A DNA stretch of 64,000 nt from Pyxicephalus adspersus (lineage: Eukaryota; Chordata; Amphibia; Anura; Pyxicephalidae), in assembly GCF_032062135.1 (NCBI RefSeq), contig NC_092862.1, forward strand, positions 47,899,015-47,963,014. The letters are read 5' to 3'. Within the stretch, counting starts at the first letter, position 1. Each line of letters starts with the position of its first letter. A model generated the notes under the pieces. It saw nothing but the letters and a program-made list of their open reading frames with translations, was not told the DNA's origin and ran no database searches. The translations under genes were made by a program, and so were the position numbers. This document shows positions 13,386 to 25,914 of this stretch, piece by piece.

Positions 13386-15158
13386 CTGTTTTCTCCTCGC
13401 ATTGAAAAAGCTGTATTCCTACTAAAGCTTCTTCCAATGACTGTTTTTGTATTTCATGGGTCTAAGTGCCCATGTCTCTATTTGATTATCTTGTCTACAG
13501 TACACAACAGCGTGTATTGGAGTTGGAACAAATCTCAGAACCCTTAAGAGCATACATATGTTACATCAATTCATCTTGACATGAAAAGAGTTACGTACTG
13601 TAAATCTGCTTACTTAATACATGTATTACTAGTTCAAGTTTTAGCCCTGAATTCTTCCTGTGCAGCTGTTTCCTCGACTTGTAGCAGGGATTCAAAGCGT
13701 TCCATGGACACGGGCCAGCAGTGACCACAAGACATGTCTTCTTAGCTGTTCTCTATTACAAGAATGCTCTGTTTTATTTTACTGACAGTAAGCTTGGTCT
13801 TTCTATCCATAAAGTTTACATTACGGCATTACAGTTCCTCCACAATTGTATTGTGAAAACTGTGAAGGGAATAGCGAGAGACAAAATTATGGTATGATTA
13901 GGTTTTTGTACAAAATATTTATTGACGTATATTTGTCAACTGCATCTTATTTTATCAAGTGCTTTCCAAGGTACTCAGTAATAAAATGATTTCTTTTATT
14001 ATAAATACTTTACGAGCATCCCCTTGTTTCTGTAAATATTTATTAATGCTCATATTTTTATGTACATCTGTTTCTTAGCTCAAACTGCCCTGCAGCCTAA
14101 CAGCAAATGATTGCCATTGGTACTTGGTTTTTGGCAGTAGTATAGGCTGGTAGAAGAGTTGCTCCATTAGCTCATGCAGAAAACAATTGATCTCTTGCTT
14201 TTGTTCAATTGCAAATATTGCTTACAGACAATCACCTGTCAGTTATGTTTTGTATCAAAATTAGCTTACTTTTTATGGTGTATTTTTTCATTTATTTTAT
14301 ACTTTTTTTATCACATCCCAGCTAACCCCCCCCCCCCCCCCAAAAAAAAAAAATAAAAAAATAAAAAAATTCTCAACAGATTACTAAGAAATTTCAATTG
14401 TTTTCTACCTACTTCCGGTGACTATAGATCTCCTAATAAAGACAGATGTTTTCCACTGTAATGCAGAGATACTGGGAATTGTAACGTGGCATCTATTGTT
14501 CCTCCCACTTTTGGTGTTCTGATTGACTTTCTTTTTGGCTGAATTTAGAAATTATTCTGTTCACTACCTTTTGTTCACTTTTGTAGTCTCTTTCACCCTT
14601 TCTATTAGAATGTCCTTTTTTTTAATTGTGAGTTTGGTTATGTTTAAACATTTTTAAATTATTATAAAGGTAAATATTTGCTTTACATACTTTTACTTTT
14701 TAGTATTATATCTAACAAGATACTCTAGTTACACTACCTGGTGAGAATCTTGCAGGTCTATGTGTTTCTATTGCAGTAATTAGCAGTAAGAGTCCGGAGA
14801 GTTATCTAAGTGAGTTGAGCTCTTTGTTTTCTCATACCTTCCATTGATTGTCATAGTATTAGGCAGCATCTTTAATCCAGAATTTGTTCTTGAACTAAGG
14901 ATATTACAAAGCACTTCAGCGTGGCTGCAGATTGTGTATATCTGTCCAGTTTAAGTGTTCTTTTTATTGAAGAACATGTTATGTTTTTATGTCTTTGAGA
15001 TCTGATGTAATAGTAGTGCCATGATTTATCAGGTTTTATAAGGATAGTCAGAATTTCGCTTTGCAGCTGTAGTGAATTATTTTTATTTTTTACGTCTAAC
15101 TAGATGTACCAAATGCTGAGAGTTATTCTTTCCTATCAAAATATTAAGCAAGCCTCTA
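13386..15158. other. Intronic sequence with a homopolymer C/A tract
   Basis: A run of 16 C at 14326-14341 is followed at once by an A-rich run to about 14370. Nothing else recognised. Such a C/A tract may be an assembly weak point. Confidence 0.5.
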
Positions 15159-15596
15159 AGGCTACGTACACACATGCAATAATTGTCGTTAGAAAACGAA
15201 CTACTAACCACAGATCAACGACTTTTCATGAATAGTTTGAACGTTTGTATAGTGCACAATTCTGTACATGCTGTAACAATACAATTGTTCATATAAAATC
15301 CACCAATAATGTACACACACTGTATACGATCATTTGAACAATACTGGAAATGACGTGTACTGGAGAAAGTGTACCGCAGAACCATCCACGATCACTGAAC
15401 AATCGTACACACAATAAATAGTGAACAATCGTCGTCCAAACGGTTCCACCAGGACGGTCGTTCGTTTCCAGGGTCATGCCTTGTTCATCAGCGTCGTTGG
15501 CCTATCATTGTGCCCTTTTTTTCTTAACAATTATAAAACGTTAGGTCGCTAATCCTTTGTTTCCAATGACAATTATTGCATGTGTGTACGTAGCCT
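15159..15596. mobile_element. MITE, family A copy 2
   Basis: Left end AGGCTACGTACACACATGCAATAATTGTCGTT is an almost exact inverse of the right end (AATGACAATTATTGCATGTGTGTACGTAGCCT). The interior shares phrases with the copy at 346-741. Flanks are CTA on the left and TAG on the right, so no clean 3-bp duplication is seen. No transposase. Confidence 0.8.
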
Positions 15597-15742
15597 TAGA
15601 TTGTAAGCTCTACTGGACAGGGTCTTCTCCTCCTGCTGTGTCATTGTTTGTATCTGCTTAATAGTGCTGTGTAATATATTGGGGCTATTTTAATACCGTT
15701 TAATATTATTATTAATAATAATATTAATAATAATAATAAAAG
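15597..15742 (+). mobile_element. L2-like LINE 3' tail with AAT microsatellite
   Basis: TTAGATTGTAAGCTCTACTGGACAGGGTC, then GTATCTGCTTAATAGTGCTGTGTAATATATTGGGGCTATTTTAATA, then an ATT/AAT run (about 15704-15740). The TAGATTGTAAGCTC...GGCAGGG start and the tail motif before a short tandem repeat resemble L2-clade LINE 3' ends. No ORF2 is attached; the family A MITE lies immediately upstream. Assignment is from memory of the consensus. Confidence 0.55.
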
Positions 15743-17020
15743 TCTGTGTAAAATGTATGATCGATAATTTTTTATAAAACACCCGTTAAGTCTTTGTTAA
15801 GACATGCAAATAGGTTGTACAAACTGTGACAAGAGCAGAAAGCTATGCAGAGCAAAATGTCTTGTGGTTTTGCTTATTATTATTGTGTTTTATTACAAGA
15901 AATGCAGACAGTTAATCAGTCATTAATTGATTATGTATTGCCATAGAACACAACAATGTACTGTGTTTATGCCAGGCTGCCCTGCCAAGTTTAACAATGA
16001 ATCCAGTTTGTGGGCTCAGACAGAATATAATACTTTATGACTTTAAATAACTTGACAGCTTATTCACTTTCTTTATTTTTGCAGATTGTTGGAATTTGAG
16101 GAAATTACCAGGTTTATTCAATCAGGGAAATAGGATAATGCAGGATATGCATGCCAATTATGTGTAACAGTAAAAAGAAAATGTATATGGGGACTTTATT
16201 GGCTTTTTTACACCACCTGCACATTCACGGTGCACATCTGATGACTTCTCACAGGCTTGACTTGCTGAAAATGAGTATCTATCATCTATAATTTTAAACC
16301 AGCCCTAAGTTCTAATAGTAGGCCAATGTACAACTATTCAGCAGAACAACATACTCCATGTGCTTCCAGTTGTCAAATAGCTAAAACACTCAGATTTGTC
16401 AAATCACAACTTTGTAAAGTTTCTTCATCTATGCAATTCTCTTTTGAATATGCATAGACTATACAGAACTGGTTGACCTTAAAGTGGACCTAGCATTAAA
16501 CTTCACACCTAAATTATATTTTAGCTTAATCATTAAATTCATTATTATATGTTTTAATATATTTAATTTAATTTTGAAAGTACCATTTTTAAATCTGCGG
16601 CTTTCAATTTACAGATATCTGGTCCTTGTATGGTCACTTCTTGTTGTACAATAACAACACTCTCCCATCTCCAAGTTTTGATCCATTGTCCAGAAGTCAT
16701 TTAAACACCCATTGCACAAGCATGGCCCACTGCAGTCATTCCCAGGTAGACCACCCTAAGAATTGCAACTGCAAAGAGGATGAAGGAGGTTGGCATCACT
16801 AAAAAGCAAAATAGAATTATTAAAATAGGCAACTGTTTATAATAGACAGTACTACAGCAAATTAAACATCATTCCATTTAACAAGATCATACTTTTATTT
16901 ATACAATGCTGGCTGGAGAATTATGGGGTATTAACTGCATATAACATAATGTTTTTCAGACAGACCTTGGCTGGAAGACATATGTGATAGATTTGTATTG
17001 GTAAAAACCTACATTGCTCC

Positions 17021-17057
<37 letters not shown>

Positions 17058-18232
17058 CTGTTAAGCTCATAGAGAATTTCTTGCCAAATTCAGGGGGTAT
17101 TTGGCTAAATGATGTACCTCACCTTTGCTTGGAAAAAAGAATACAGGGCCTAGGTGGGACCCTGAGTTATTGTGTAGCTGCAGATTTGAAGCTCTTCTTT
17201 TGGGATCAAGGCCCGGAGTGTCCTGGAAGAATTAAATTGGCCAGGCACTCCATCCTATCTCCAGACCAGAAATTGAGGATGGCTCTTGAGCACCTTGCAA
17301 TCGATAATAAAGGGGGACCTGAAGCATGGTAAGGTTGCAGCTTGAGGCCAAGTGGAAAGACTGTGTGCAGTCTGTATACTGGAAGAGCCCAGGAGCTATC
17401 CAAAGTGGTCTGTGGGGAGCAAAAGAGAGAGACAGGAGGCTAAATTTATGGGGGGGGGGGGGGGGGGTTGTGTCATGCTGTTGTGACTCTGATGCCCTTC
17501 ATGAAAAAACGCTGGAATTTGCTTTCTGCTTTGTTTGTTAAAAAAAGATTGGCAGAGTGCCTTGAACTGAAATCTGAAATACCTCTCTGCAGTCAGTGCA
17601 TCTGATGCTAATCCCTCCTACCCCATTAATATGATATTTATATCACACTAATCTCCTTAACGCTTCAGTTTTGCTTTAAGAACAAAAAATTCTATTTTTA
17701 TTTTATTTGCCAGCAGAAAATATTTTTTGTAGCATTAAACATAAAATATGTTGCTCACATCTTGAACCTCAGTGAACTTGTGAGACAGTTGACTTCCATA
17801 TAATGTATAATTGCCTAAAACCCACCGTTGTTCAAACACCTATATTTGGAAAGTTAACCTTTATAGAGAAGTCTGTATTAAACACAGGCAGGCACTGAAT
17901 CTATGTTCAAACACTTATTTGAACTCTTTTTTATTTTATTTTCTCTGGGAAAACACATCCAGTGAACTGCCTTTCTGCTGAAGAAAACACTTCACTGTTT
18001 AGGTCATCTAAACAAATGTTTAAAGGGAAAATAGGCAGGGACATTTGGAAATTCCAATAAACTTTATAAGTTCTCAAAGGTGTTATCCAGACTTTGTAGT
18101 AAGTACAATGTCCAATGTGCCTAGAAAGGGATATTCCTTGTGCTAAGCATGTCAAATTGTGTAAACAATTAAGGAAAAGTTCTAAAGCAGATGTGGTATA
18201 GCTTTAAACAGTGTGAGGTGTTTATACTAAAT

Positions 18233-18235
<3 letters not shown>
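15743..18235. other. Intronic sequence with microsatellites
   Basis: Contains an (AT)n run at 17023-17052 and a run of 18 G at 17450-17467. A possible MITE terminus (TTAAAGTGGACCTAGCATTAAACTTCA) sits at 16480-16506, similar to the 55491 element. The stretch 17080-17440 is GC-richer and has an 83-residue open frame, but its translation matches no family I know. Confidence 0.45.
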
Positions 18236-18267
<32 letters not shown>

Positions 18268-18296
18268 AAATATATATATATATATATTTATATATA
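18236..18296. repeat. (TA)n microsatellite flanking the Tc1 element, left
   Basis: Interrupted TA repeat ending in the TA that precedes the Tc1 terminus at 18297. Confidence 0.9.
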
Positions 18297-19768
18297 CAGT
18301 TAGGTGCAAAAACATTTGGACAGAGACAACTTTTTTCTCATTTTGGTTCTGTACATTACCACAATTTTTTTTAGATGAAACAACTCAGGTGCAATTGAAC
18401 TGCAGACTTTAAGCCAGTGGGTTGAACAATAGGATTGCAAAAAATTTGAGGAACTAAAGTCTATTTTTAACACAATCACTTCACTTCAGGATCTCAAAAG
18501 TAATTGGACAATTGACTCAAATGCTATTTCATGGGCTGGTGTGGGCAATTCCTTCATTATGTCATTATCAATTAAGCAGATAAAAGGCCTGGGGGGAGGG
18601 GGTGTGCTTGTATGTGGAAGATTTTGCTGTGAACAGACAACATCCGGTCAAAGGAGCTCTCCATGCAGGTGAAACTAGCCATCATTAAGCTGCAAAAAGA
18701 GAAAAAAACCCATCCGAGAAATTGCTACAATATTAGGAGTGGCAAAATCTACAGTTTGGTACATTATGAGAAAGAAACAAAGCACTGGTGAACTCAGCAA
18801 CGCCAAAAGACCTGGACTTCCACGGAAGACAACAGTGGTGGATGATCGCAGAATCATTTACATGGTGAAGAGAAACCCCTTCACAGCAGCCAACCAAGTG
18901 AACAACACTCTCCAGTAAGTAGGCCTATCGATATCCAAGTCTACCATAAAGAGAAGACTGCATGAAAGTAAATACAGAGGGTGCACTGCAAGGTGCAAGC
19001 CACTCATAAGCCTCAAGAATTGAAAGGCTAGAATGGACATTGATCAAAACATCTAAAAAAGTCAGCACAGTTCTGGAAAAACATTATTTGGACTGATGAA
19101 ACCAGGATCAACCTTTACCAGAATGATGGCAAGAAAAAACTATGGAGAAGGCGTGGAACAGCTCATGATCCAACCAAAGCATACCACATCATCTGTAAAA
19201 CATGGCGGAGGCAGTGTGCTGGCTTGGGCGTGGATGGCTGCCAGTGGCACTGGGACACTAGTGTTTATCCATAATGTGACACAGGACAGAAGCAACCGGA
19301 TGAATTCTGAGGTGTTCAGAGACATACTGTCTGCTCAAATCAAGCTAAATGCAGTCACATTGATTGGGAGGCGTTTCATAATACAGATGGACAGAAAGGC
19401 TCACAAACAAACAGCAACTGAAAGCCGCTGCAGTAAAGGCCTGGCAGAGCATTAAAAAGGAGGAAACCCAGCATCTGGTGATGTCCATGAGTTCAAGACT
19501 ACAGGCTGTCATTGCCAGCAAAGGATTTTCAACCAAGTATTAGAAATGAACATTTTTTTTTCAGGGCCCCTGAATCAAGTGATTGTGTAAAAAATGGCTT
19601 TAGTTCCTCACATTTTTATGCAATCTTTTGGTTCAACCCACTGAATTAAAGCTGAAAGTCTGCAGTTCAATTACATCCGAGTTGTTTCATTTAAAATGGT
19701 AATTGTGGTAATGTATAGAACCAAATTTAGAAAAAAGTTGTCTCTGTCCAAATATTTATGGATCTAAC

Positions 19769-19770
<2 letters not shown>
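18297..19770 (+). mobile_element. Tc1-like DNA transposon, defective
   Basis: The ends CAGTTAGGTGCAAAAACATTTGGACAGAGACAA and TTGTCTCTGTCCAAATATTTATGGATCTAACTG are inverted and each abuts TA, the expected Tc1/mariner target. The inverted similarity runs on for about 190 bp (to ~18490 on the left, from ~19570 on the right), giving the long-TIR structure of IR/DR Tc1 elements. Inner TIR motifs include AACTGCAGACTTTAAGCC...GGGTTGAAC and its inverse. Length 1474 bp, a little short for Tc1, consistent with the internal deletion in the transposase. Insertion is within a TA microsatellite. Confidence 0.93.
18640..19543 (+). pseudogene. Tc1 transposase remnant (frameshifts, stops, deletion)
   Basis: Conceptual pieces show the paired HTH start (SKELSMQVKLAIIKL, then after a frameshift REIATILGVAKSTVWYI), the linker GELSNAKRPG.PRKTTVVDDRRI, the first catalytic aspartate region (IIWTDETRINLYQNDG), VKHGGGSVLAWAWMAASGTG, and the second aspartate in IGRRFIIQMD. 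The reading then jumps to the C-terminal ERLTNKQQLKAAAVKAWQSIKK...ASKGFSTKY and a stop at 19541-19543. About 45 residues that normally hold NDPKH and the third acidic residue (SPDLNPIE) are missing. Internal stops and frameshifts confirm it is dead. Confidence 0.92.

Positions 19771-19816
<46 letters not shown>
19771..19816. repeat. (TA)n microsatellite flanking the Tc1 element, right
   Basis: Uninterrupted alternating TA apart from its start TACATA; begins with the TA that follows the Tc1 end. Confidence 0.9.
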
Positions 19817-19818
<2 letters not shown>

Positions 19819-22800
19819 AATCATCCAAATGTACGTTTAAACCTCTCTACAGTTTGCCCCAATATTTTTTCTTCTCTTGTGTTTCTGTAGTGATGAACAA
19901 CTTTTATTGCTTACTGTGAAATCATTACTAGCCTAAGACTCTTGTAAAGACAGCTGCAGGGAGATCAGCTGAAACAGGCTGACACACCACCTGAACAACA
20001 TCTCCCAGGAGCCATTTCTTTACCCATAGTGTGTGGGCAACTCTTGGGAGTCAAATCAATAGAATCAATCAGTTTTGCTGATAGAAAAAAGTAAAGGGAG
20101 GCAGGGATATATGCATGGATTTCTCTAGTTCAGTAGGGGGGAAACTCACTCAGCTTTGTTAATTTAAAATAGATATTCTTTGCAAGATCACCAGGTATCT
20201 TTCTGTCCTTGCAGTCTTTTTAAAGGGAAATGTGGAAATGTGCCCAAGACTGCAGGAATGTAGCGCATATGTCTTTTTTGGATTTCCTATACTTTCTGGT
20301 TTCATTGTTACAGACCTCAAAATAGGCATACTGAATCTCAGACTTTAGTTCTGCTTTAATGGTGAATTTTTCTTTTTAAGTAGAAGCTCTAAAACCTAAA
20401 TGGCGTACATATCTCATCATGCTAAATATTCAACCCTTAAATAACCAAGTTTTGAAATTAGTCTTTTAGATGGTGCAATCTTTTTAGCAGAATAACATGA
20501 AATTTATCATAAATAAAACTTTGTATACCAGGAAGGAAAGCTTGACAAAGCTTAGTCTTTTGTTGTTTAGTTAATTTAGAAATGTAACCCACAGGCTTTT
20601 GTTTCTGTATGTCCCAGTTATAGGGGCACAGCTGGCAGTCTGTGTTTACCTGCCTTGCAGTTGCTCTGCTTTTCTCCCCTGCTATTTTTACTTTATTATG
20701 CAACCCATCGATTCTCCTTTGTAATGTCTTGTCTCCCTGTAAAGTTTTTTCTTTGGGGAAAAAAAAAGAGTTAAAGGTCTTAAAAGTTTAGAGAAGTTTT
20801 CTATCCTTAAAAATACATTCCACCACAGCTGTGTGTGAATGTAAATATAATTACATGTAACATAACGTAATTCCCATGCAGGCATGCAGGAATTCATTGA
20901 TCCCAACACACGCTATGGAAGCCCGGATTGTCGAGTTTGCCTGGCTACAAAAGCTAATGCTGCATATGTATTGCGATCGGGCGACCTGGAAGGTGATACA
21001 CATTATTGCAGAATGGACATTGCCTGCTAGTTCTACTTTAGGTCTTCCGTTGTGGGCGGTCTATTGCCATAAGTGTAAACATTATTGCACATTATCTAGA
21101 TTTTTCCACCTTCCTTGGTGCCTTTGCTGTCAGTAAGATCCTTTAAACTTTAATCCTGAACTCCAGAATTTTTTTTTGCACACTTGTGGAAGATAGACCT
21201 CTCTGGTGTTGAAAATGATTAGGCCAATTTCCCTGCACACTATGCCTTCTACATATCCATTATTAGAAGCTACAGCACATATCTTAATCCCACCTCACTT
21301 CCTGTCTGGTTACCTAACACATCAAACAGTCTATTCCCCCCTATCTGTATTGTCCTGGCCCTCACTTTTCACTTTTTTGCTTTCTGTCCCATCAGTCATT
21401 TAGTCTCAGCTTCATGTGTGGATGTTTCCTAGGGTGCTCCACACGCAGATTCATTTTGTTCAGGAATGCCTACATACTGATACAGTGCTAGTAAACTTAC
21501 ACTCATAGGAGTCAGAAAACATTTCTGCAAGTTATTATACTGTGGGGTTGTACCTTCTGTGCTAACCATGTGCCTGCACAAGCACAACACAAAGGAGGAG
21601 GTTTGTGATTTATTTGGCAATGGCAAAATTGACAACTTCTAACTTAGTTTTGCCAAACTTATTCCACTCATTTCTAATTCAGAGATATAAAAATGCAGCA
21701 AATCCTAGCCTTTCCACCATATCTTTTTAGTTAGTTCTTGCAAGCTATCTCTCCTTCAGCATGCGCAGTCTGAGCATAGTAAGCCAGTAGCCAAAATGTT
21801 TGTAGTAGTGTAATAGCAGTGCATTATTTATCTTATTCCCTTCCCTCAATGTTGGTTACTGCTAAAAAAACATATGGGCTTGGAGCCAAATAAGTTTCAA
21901 TAAATTACAGTGTTAAACAAACTACATTCCTAAACTAAGTGCTAAACCTTTAGTCCTTGAGGAGCTAATTTTTCCCTTCACGTTCTTCGTGTGCTTTAAG
22001 CTGTTACAGCAAGAAGGGAAATTCGGCTTTCTCTTAGATATTACTACCATTTAACTCCTCAAACTGAGAACCACAAGTGTACTTGATGCTCAATCATCAT
22101 CTGCAACGAAGTCTCATTTTTAATGAGCAGCTTGTCTTCATGTGTCTCAAAAGGCAAAAACCACAAAGCAATCTCAGGTAATTTAAAGCCGGCGTCTGAT
22201 GCCTCCCTTAACTACTGGCTTTTTTGAGCTGAAATCTTCCTGTTAAGTCCATTTGGGACTCCTGGGCCATTTCAGTCAAACCTAATTTCACTTATTTATC
22301 ACAAACCCCTACTAAGCAGGAGCTCCTCTGTGAATTGCTTCTACATACTGTCTATTCCAAGCTTTGAACTCCAGAACGGATTTGAAAAGCCAATCTCAAT
22401 AACATTAGAAAACGGAGTGCATTGCTTTTCCATTGACTGTTAAAGAAAGAAAATCTAAAGCTTGATTTAATGGCTAATCTTTTCCATTTGCTTGATGAGT
22501 ATTGCAAATGCCCCCAAACAATCACCCATTCTGTTAAACAAAATGTCAGTGTTTGCTACTAAAAATGCTTTTATCATGAACAAGTAGAAAGCATAGTCTA
22601 ATGGTTTAAAATGTATAATGATTTTGTCTGGGTTCCTATTATACATTTATACATATATATATATATGTGTTTGTGAGTTATTATTATCAGACTAAGGATG
22701 TTGGAGTTTCTAATGGCAAAACCCAGAACTTCATGGGTTTTGATAGCTTTTGATGGGATCCCATTAGGGAACAAAGATGTTTCCTTCACACATTTAAAAC

Positions 22801-24077
22801 TATGTGTTTAAGTAAGTAAATAAGTTTATCCAGCTATAAAATGAACTTCATCTTCATCTCAATCATCATACACCTGTACAAGTGTTTTAAACAATTTGTA
22901 AGCAGTTCCCATTCAGATCTTTAAATGCATTCTTCCAAACCTCCTTTAATTCAACTTTTTTTTGTTTGCTTGTTTGTTTCTTGTTTACATAAAAATATAA
23001 CCACATCTTTAAATTTTTCAGTAACTAAATGAAATAAAGTGCTATGAAGAGATGTGATTGCTTAGCTTAAGAGAAGTGATCTTTTCAATAATAAGCACTA
23101 TACTTCTTACCAGTCATCTTACCAGTAACACACAGGTCAGGTTATGAATAAACAGACGAAAATCTGTGTTGGAGAATTTCTAAGCTACAGTCCATGGAGA
23201 ACTTGTGCAAAAGAGTGTTTAGCCAAAACAAATCTGCCAAATTTGCCTGTTTGGATCTCTGACAGTTTGTTAAATAGACTCCAGTGTTCAGGTTTATTCT
23301 TAGCCAAACTTGATTTTCATTGAAGTCAATGACAGAGGCAAGTTCATCCAAAACTACATCCGCCAATTCAGCCAGAAGGCTTTGACAGTGCCCATTTTTA
23401 CGGCCCTATTCCCAGGGGCTGTAAAAACGAATGTGCTATATTGTGTAAATCTCAGCCAGCTTCTATGGTGAACAGCCCATTCCAATATCTTCCTATATCT
23501 CACTATTGGCCAGCAAGATTTTCTTTAATAGGTGTAGATGAGTAGTGAGGGTCAGGAGGTGCTATGTGTTAACATGGGATCTGCCTTAGAGCTACATAAC
23601 AAAATGTCCTTTTTAGCCCCCTCTGCACGGTGGTTGTTGCTGGCTCTAGGGTCCCTAAACTGTAACTAGTTGATTGATTTGGTCAATCTATGGCAATATT
23701 CTCTTAATAGGTAGTAAATTATCTTAAAAAAAGCCTTGACTGACTTTTGTAGCCGCAGGCATGGGGAAGGAATGTGTTCTTAAACTTCTCAGCAGAGACG
23801 TTAAAGCCATTCATGTCATTATTTGAGACAGTTCAATTCACCCTGCTACCCCTTCTGTGATCTAAGATTCTAAAAAATGGCTTAAAGAATTTTAATGCCT
23901 CTCCTGTAACCTATGAACATGAATCTGCTGTAGTACCTGCAGCTACTGAGCTCAGTGTGGACATTTAAACTGTTTAAACCTTGGTTACTGCTTAATAAGA
24001 ATATGTGAACAGTTGAATCTACATTGCCTAGGCTCAGGTTCTCTTTAAAATGAAATCACATTTAAATGTTATATATA
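19817..24077. other. Intronic sequence; repeat scraps and a complex stretch
   Basis: Possible MITE termini occur near 20338-20362 (CAGACTTTAGTTCTGCTTTAA) and 21137-21165 (TTTAATCCTGAACTCCAGAA), and a family D-like phrase (GATACACATTATTGCAGAATGGACATTGCCTG) near 20993-21025. A short AT run lies at 22645-22665. The segment 22100-22560 is complex and repeat-free and could be a conserved non-coding element. No exon recognised. Confidence 0.4.
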
Positions 24078-25018
24078 CGAGGGGGTGCTGAGAAGTTTCT
24101 GGCTTTGCCCAGAAAGAAGAGAGCCAGAGTTATGAAATAACACATTTATTCAACATATTCCCCCCTGGGACTGATGCCTTTGTACAGCGTAGTTGCAGCT
24201 TTTCTAGACGTCAGAAATGTCCTCAAAACGTTGCCCCTTCAGGTGTTTCTTCAAATTCAGGAACAGTTAATAGTCCGAAGAGGCCAGGTCAGGTGAGCAG
24301 GGGGGATGGTGGACCAGTTGGAAACCCAGGGTGTTCAATTTGGCATCCATAATGTTGGACATGTGCGCAGGTGCATTGTCCTGCAAAAAAAAGGATCCCT
24401 TTGGTCAATTTTCCACGTTGTTTCGTCTTAATTGCCTTCTTTAGCTGGTCCAGGAGGTTAGCATGCTACTGTCCAGTGATACTAGAGCCCTGAGGTAGGT
24501 AGTCCACCAACAGATACACCACCATCCAATACCGTTTTTGTCCCAGAAAATGGACACCATGACATTTTTGCCCAATTTCTGGGTTTGGAACTTTGGCGCG
24601 GGACCTGCTATGGCGCCATAGATGTGAAGCCAGGTTTCATCCTCAGACACTAACCTAGCCAAAAAGTCCTGTGCAGCTTCAAAATGGGCCAAAACAGCTT
24701 TGGATGCTTTTAACTCGTTCCTTCTTCTGATCACTGTCCAAACATTTCGGCTGAAACTTGGCTGAAAGCTTGTGCATGCCTAGGATAGTGGTGATAACAA
24801 ACCCAACATGCTTTCGTGGGATGTCAAGTATCTGGCCTTTTTTTTTTTGCAGATATTCGCTGGTTCTCAATAATCAGCTCATGGACAGCATTTCAGGTTT
24901 CCGGGTCAGTTGAGGTTGGAGGGCGCCCACTGCGGGGCTCATTTTCAACGGTGAAATGCCCAGTCTTGAAACTGGGTCTTGAAGTGGGCAAAGCCAGGAA
25001 CTTCCCAGCACCCCCATG
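24078..25018 (-). mobile_element. Mariner-like DNA transposon, defective
   Basis: The left end GGGGGTGCTGAGAAGTTTCTGGCTTTGCCC is inverted at the right end (GGGCAAAGCCAGGAACTTCCCAGCACCCCC), about 30 bp with three mismatches. A TA precedes the left end; the right flank is TTTATA, so a clean TA duplication is uncertain. The element is about 0.94 kb against the usual ~1.3 kb for mariner, because the 5' third of the transposase is missing. Coding strand is minus. Confidence 0.9.
24130..24960 (-). pseudogene. Mariner (D34D) transposase remnant lacking the N-terminal DNA-binding domain
   Basis: Reading from high to low coordinates, pieces give GRPPTSTDPETWKAVHELIIENQRIS, VGFVITTILGMHKLSAKF.PKCL, the first aspartate block FLARLVSEDETWLHIY, VDYLPQGSSITGQ, LLDQLKKAIKTK, a second aspartate in DNAPAHMSNIMDAKLNTLGF, and SPDLASSDY with the third aspartate, ending near 24130. 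SPDLxxSDY marks mariner rather than Tc1. Several frameshifts and stops interrupt it, and the first ~100 residues (the HTH region) are absent, the right TIR joining almost directly to the linker. Confidence 0.9.
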
Positions 25019-25914
25019 TTTATAAAACTGTCATAGTAATGTACAGCCAAAGGCAGAAAAGAGAACAAGGTTTTATTTTTGTAAGATATTTGGCTCCTCC
25101 AGACTTGTGATCTGAATATGACAACAGAGCTGTCACAGTTTATATGACACTGGTGACTCTTCATCTAAATCACAACTATAAATTGTTACATATGTCAGAG
25201 GCTGAGTTAGGTATTAGCTCTAATCACATTCAGCTTAAAATTGGCAAGGTAGACAGTCCTTCGATATCGCTTCAGATGCACTTATGACACTCATCTTGTG
25301 GCCCAGGAGCTAGATCAAGCATTAGTGAGTTTGTCAGCACATCTTGTTTAAATCCACAATACATTTAATAAATGATAAAGAACATAGAGTGTGATAGAAA
25401 AATGTCAAGTGTGCAGATTACAGTCACAGTAAAATACAGTCAAAAAGATAATTGAATTCTGCTTCCCGTACCCTACAAGCTGCAACTGAACTTTGAATGT
25501 ATTGTGAACCCAAAAAACAGTGATGCTACAGATTCTGTCTGTATCATTTGACTTACATGGTATTTCCTACTAACTGATAATCTCTAACCTTTATAGTTTT
25601 ACATTTACACAGTGATACACTTGCTGCAGCAGATTTGTTTTTGTATCATCAACATAGCAGATAGCATAGTTAGACTTCAGATCTAAAACTCATTTGTTAT
25701 GGCTCATTAACAACTTTATTATAATGTTATGCCAACTGCTTTCCTATAACTAATTAAAAAGTGTGACTTTTGTTATTGAAACTTTTTTTGTAGAATAACT
25801 TCTGTTCAGAGAGAGGGAAAAAAGATCACATGATGATGATATGAACCAGTAACAAAAAAATGTTAAAATGCATTTATAGGGACATATATATATATATATA
25901 TAAATACATACATA
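25019..25914. other. Intronic sequence, nothing recognised
   Basis: AT-rich, with an interrupted TA run near 25884-25902. No exon or repeat family identified. Confidence 0.45.

Noticed and set aside
17081..17541. GC-richer block with 83- and 71-residue frames as an exon or retroelement piece
   Set aside because: No family motif, no splice context, and a poly-G tract interrupts it; left as unclassified intron.
19096..19455. 119-residue frame as a host gene
   Set aside because: It is the middle of the Tc1 transposase within clear inverted terminal repeats.
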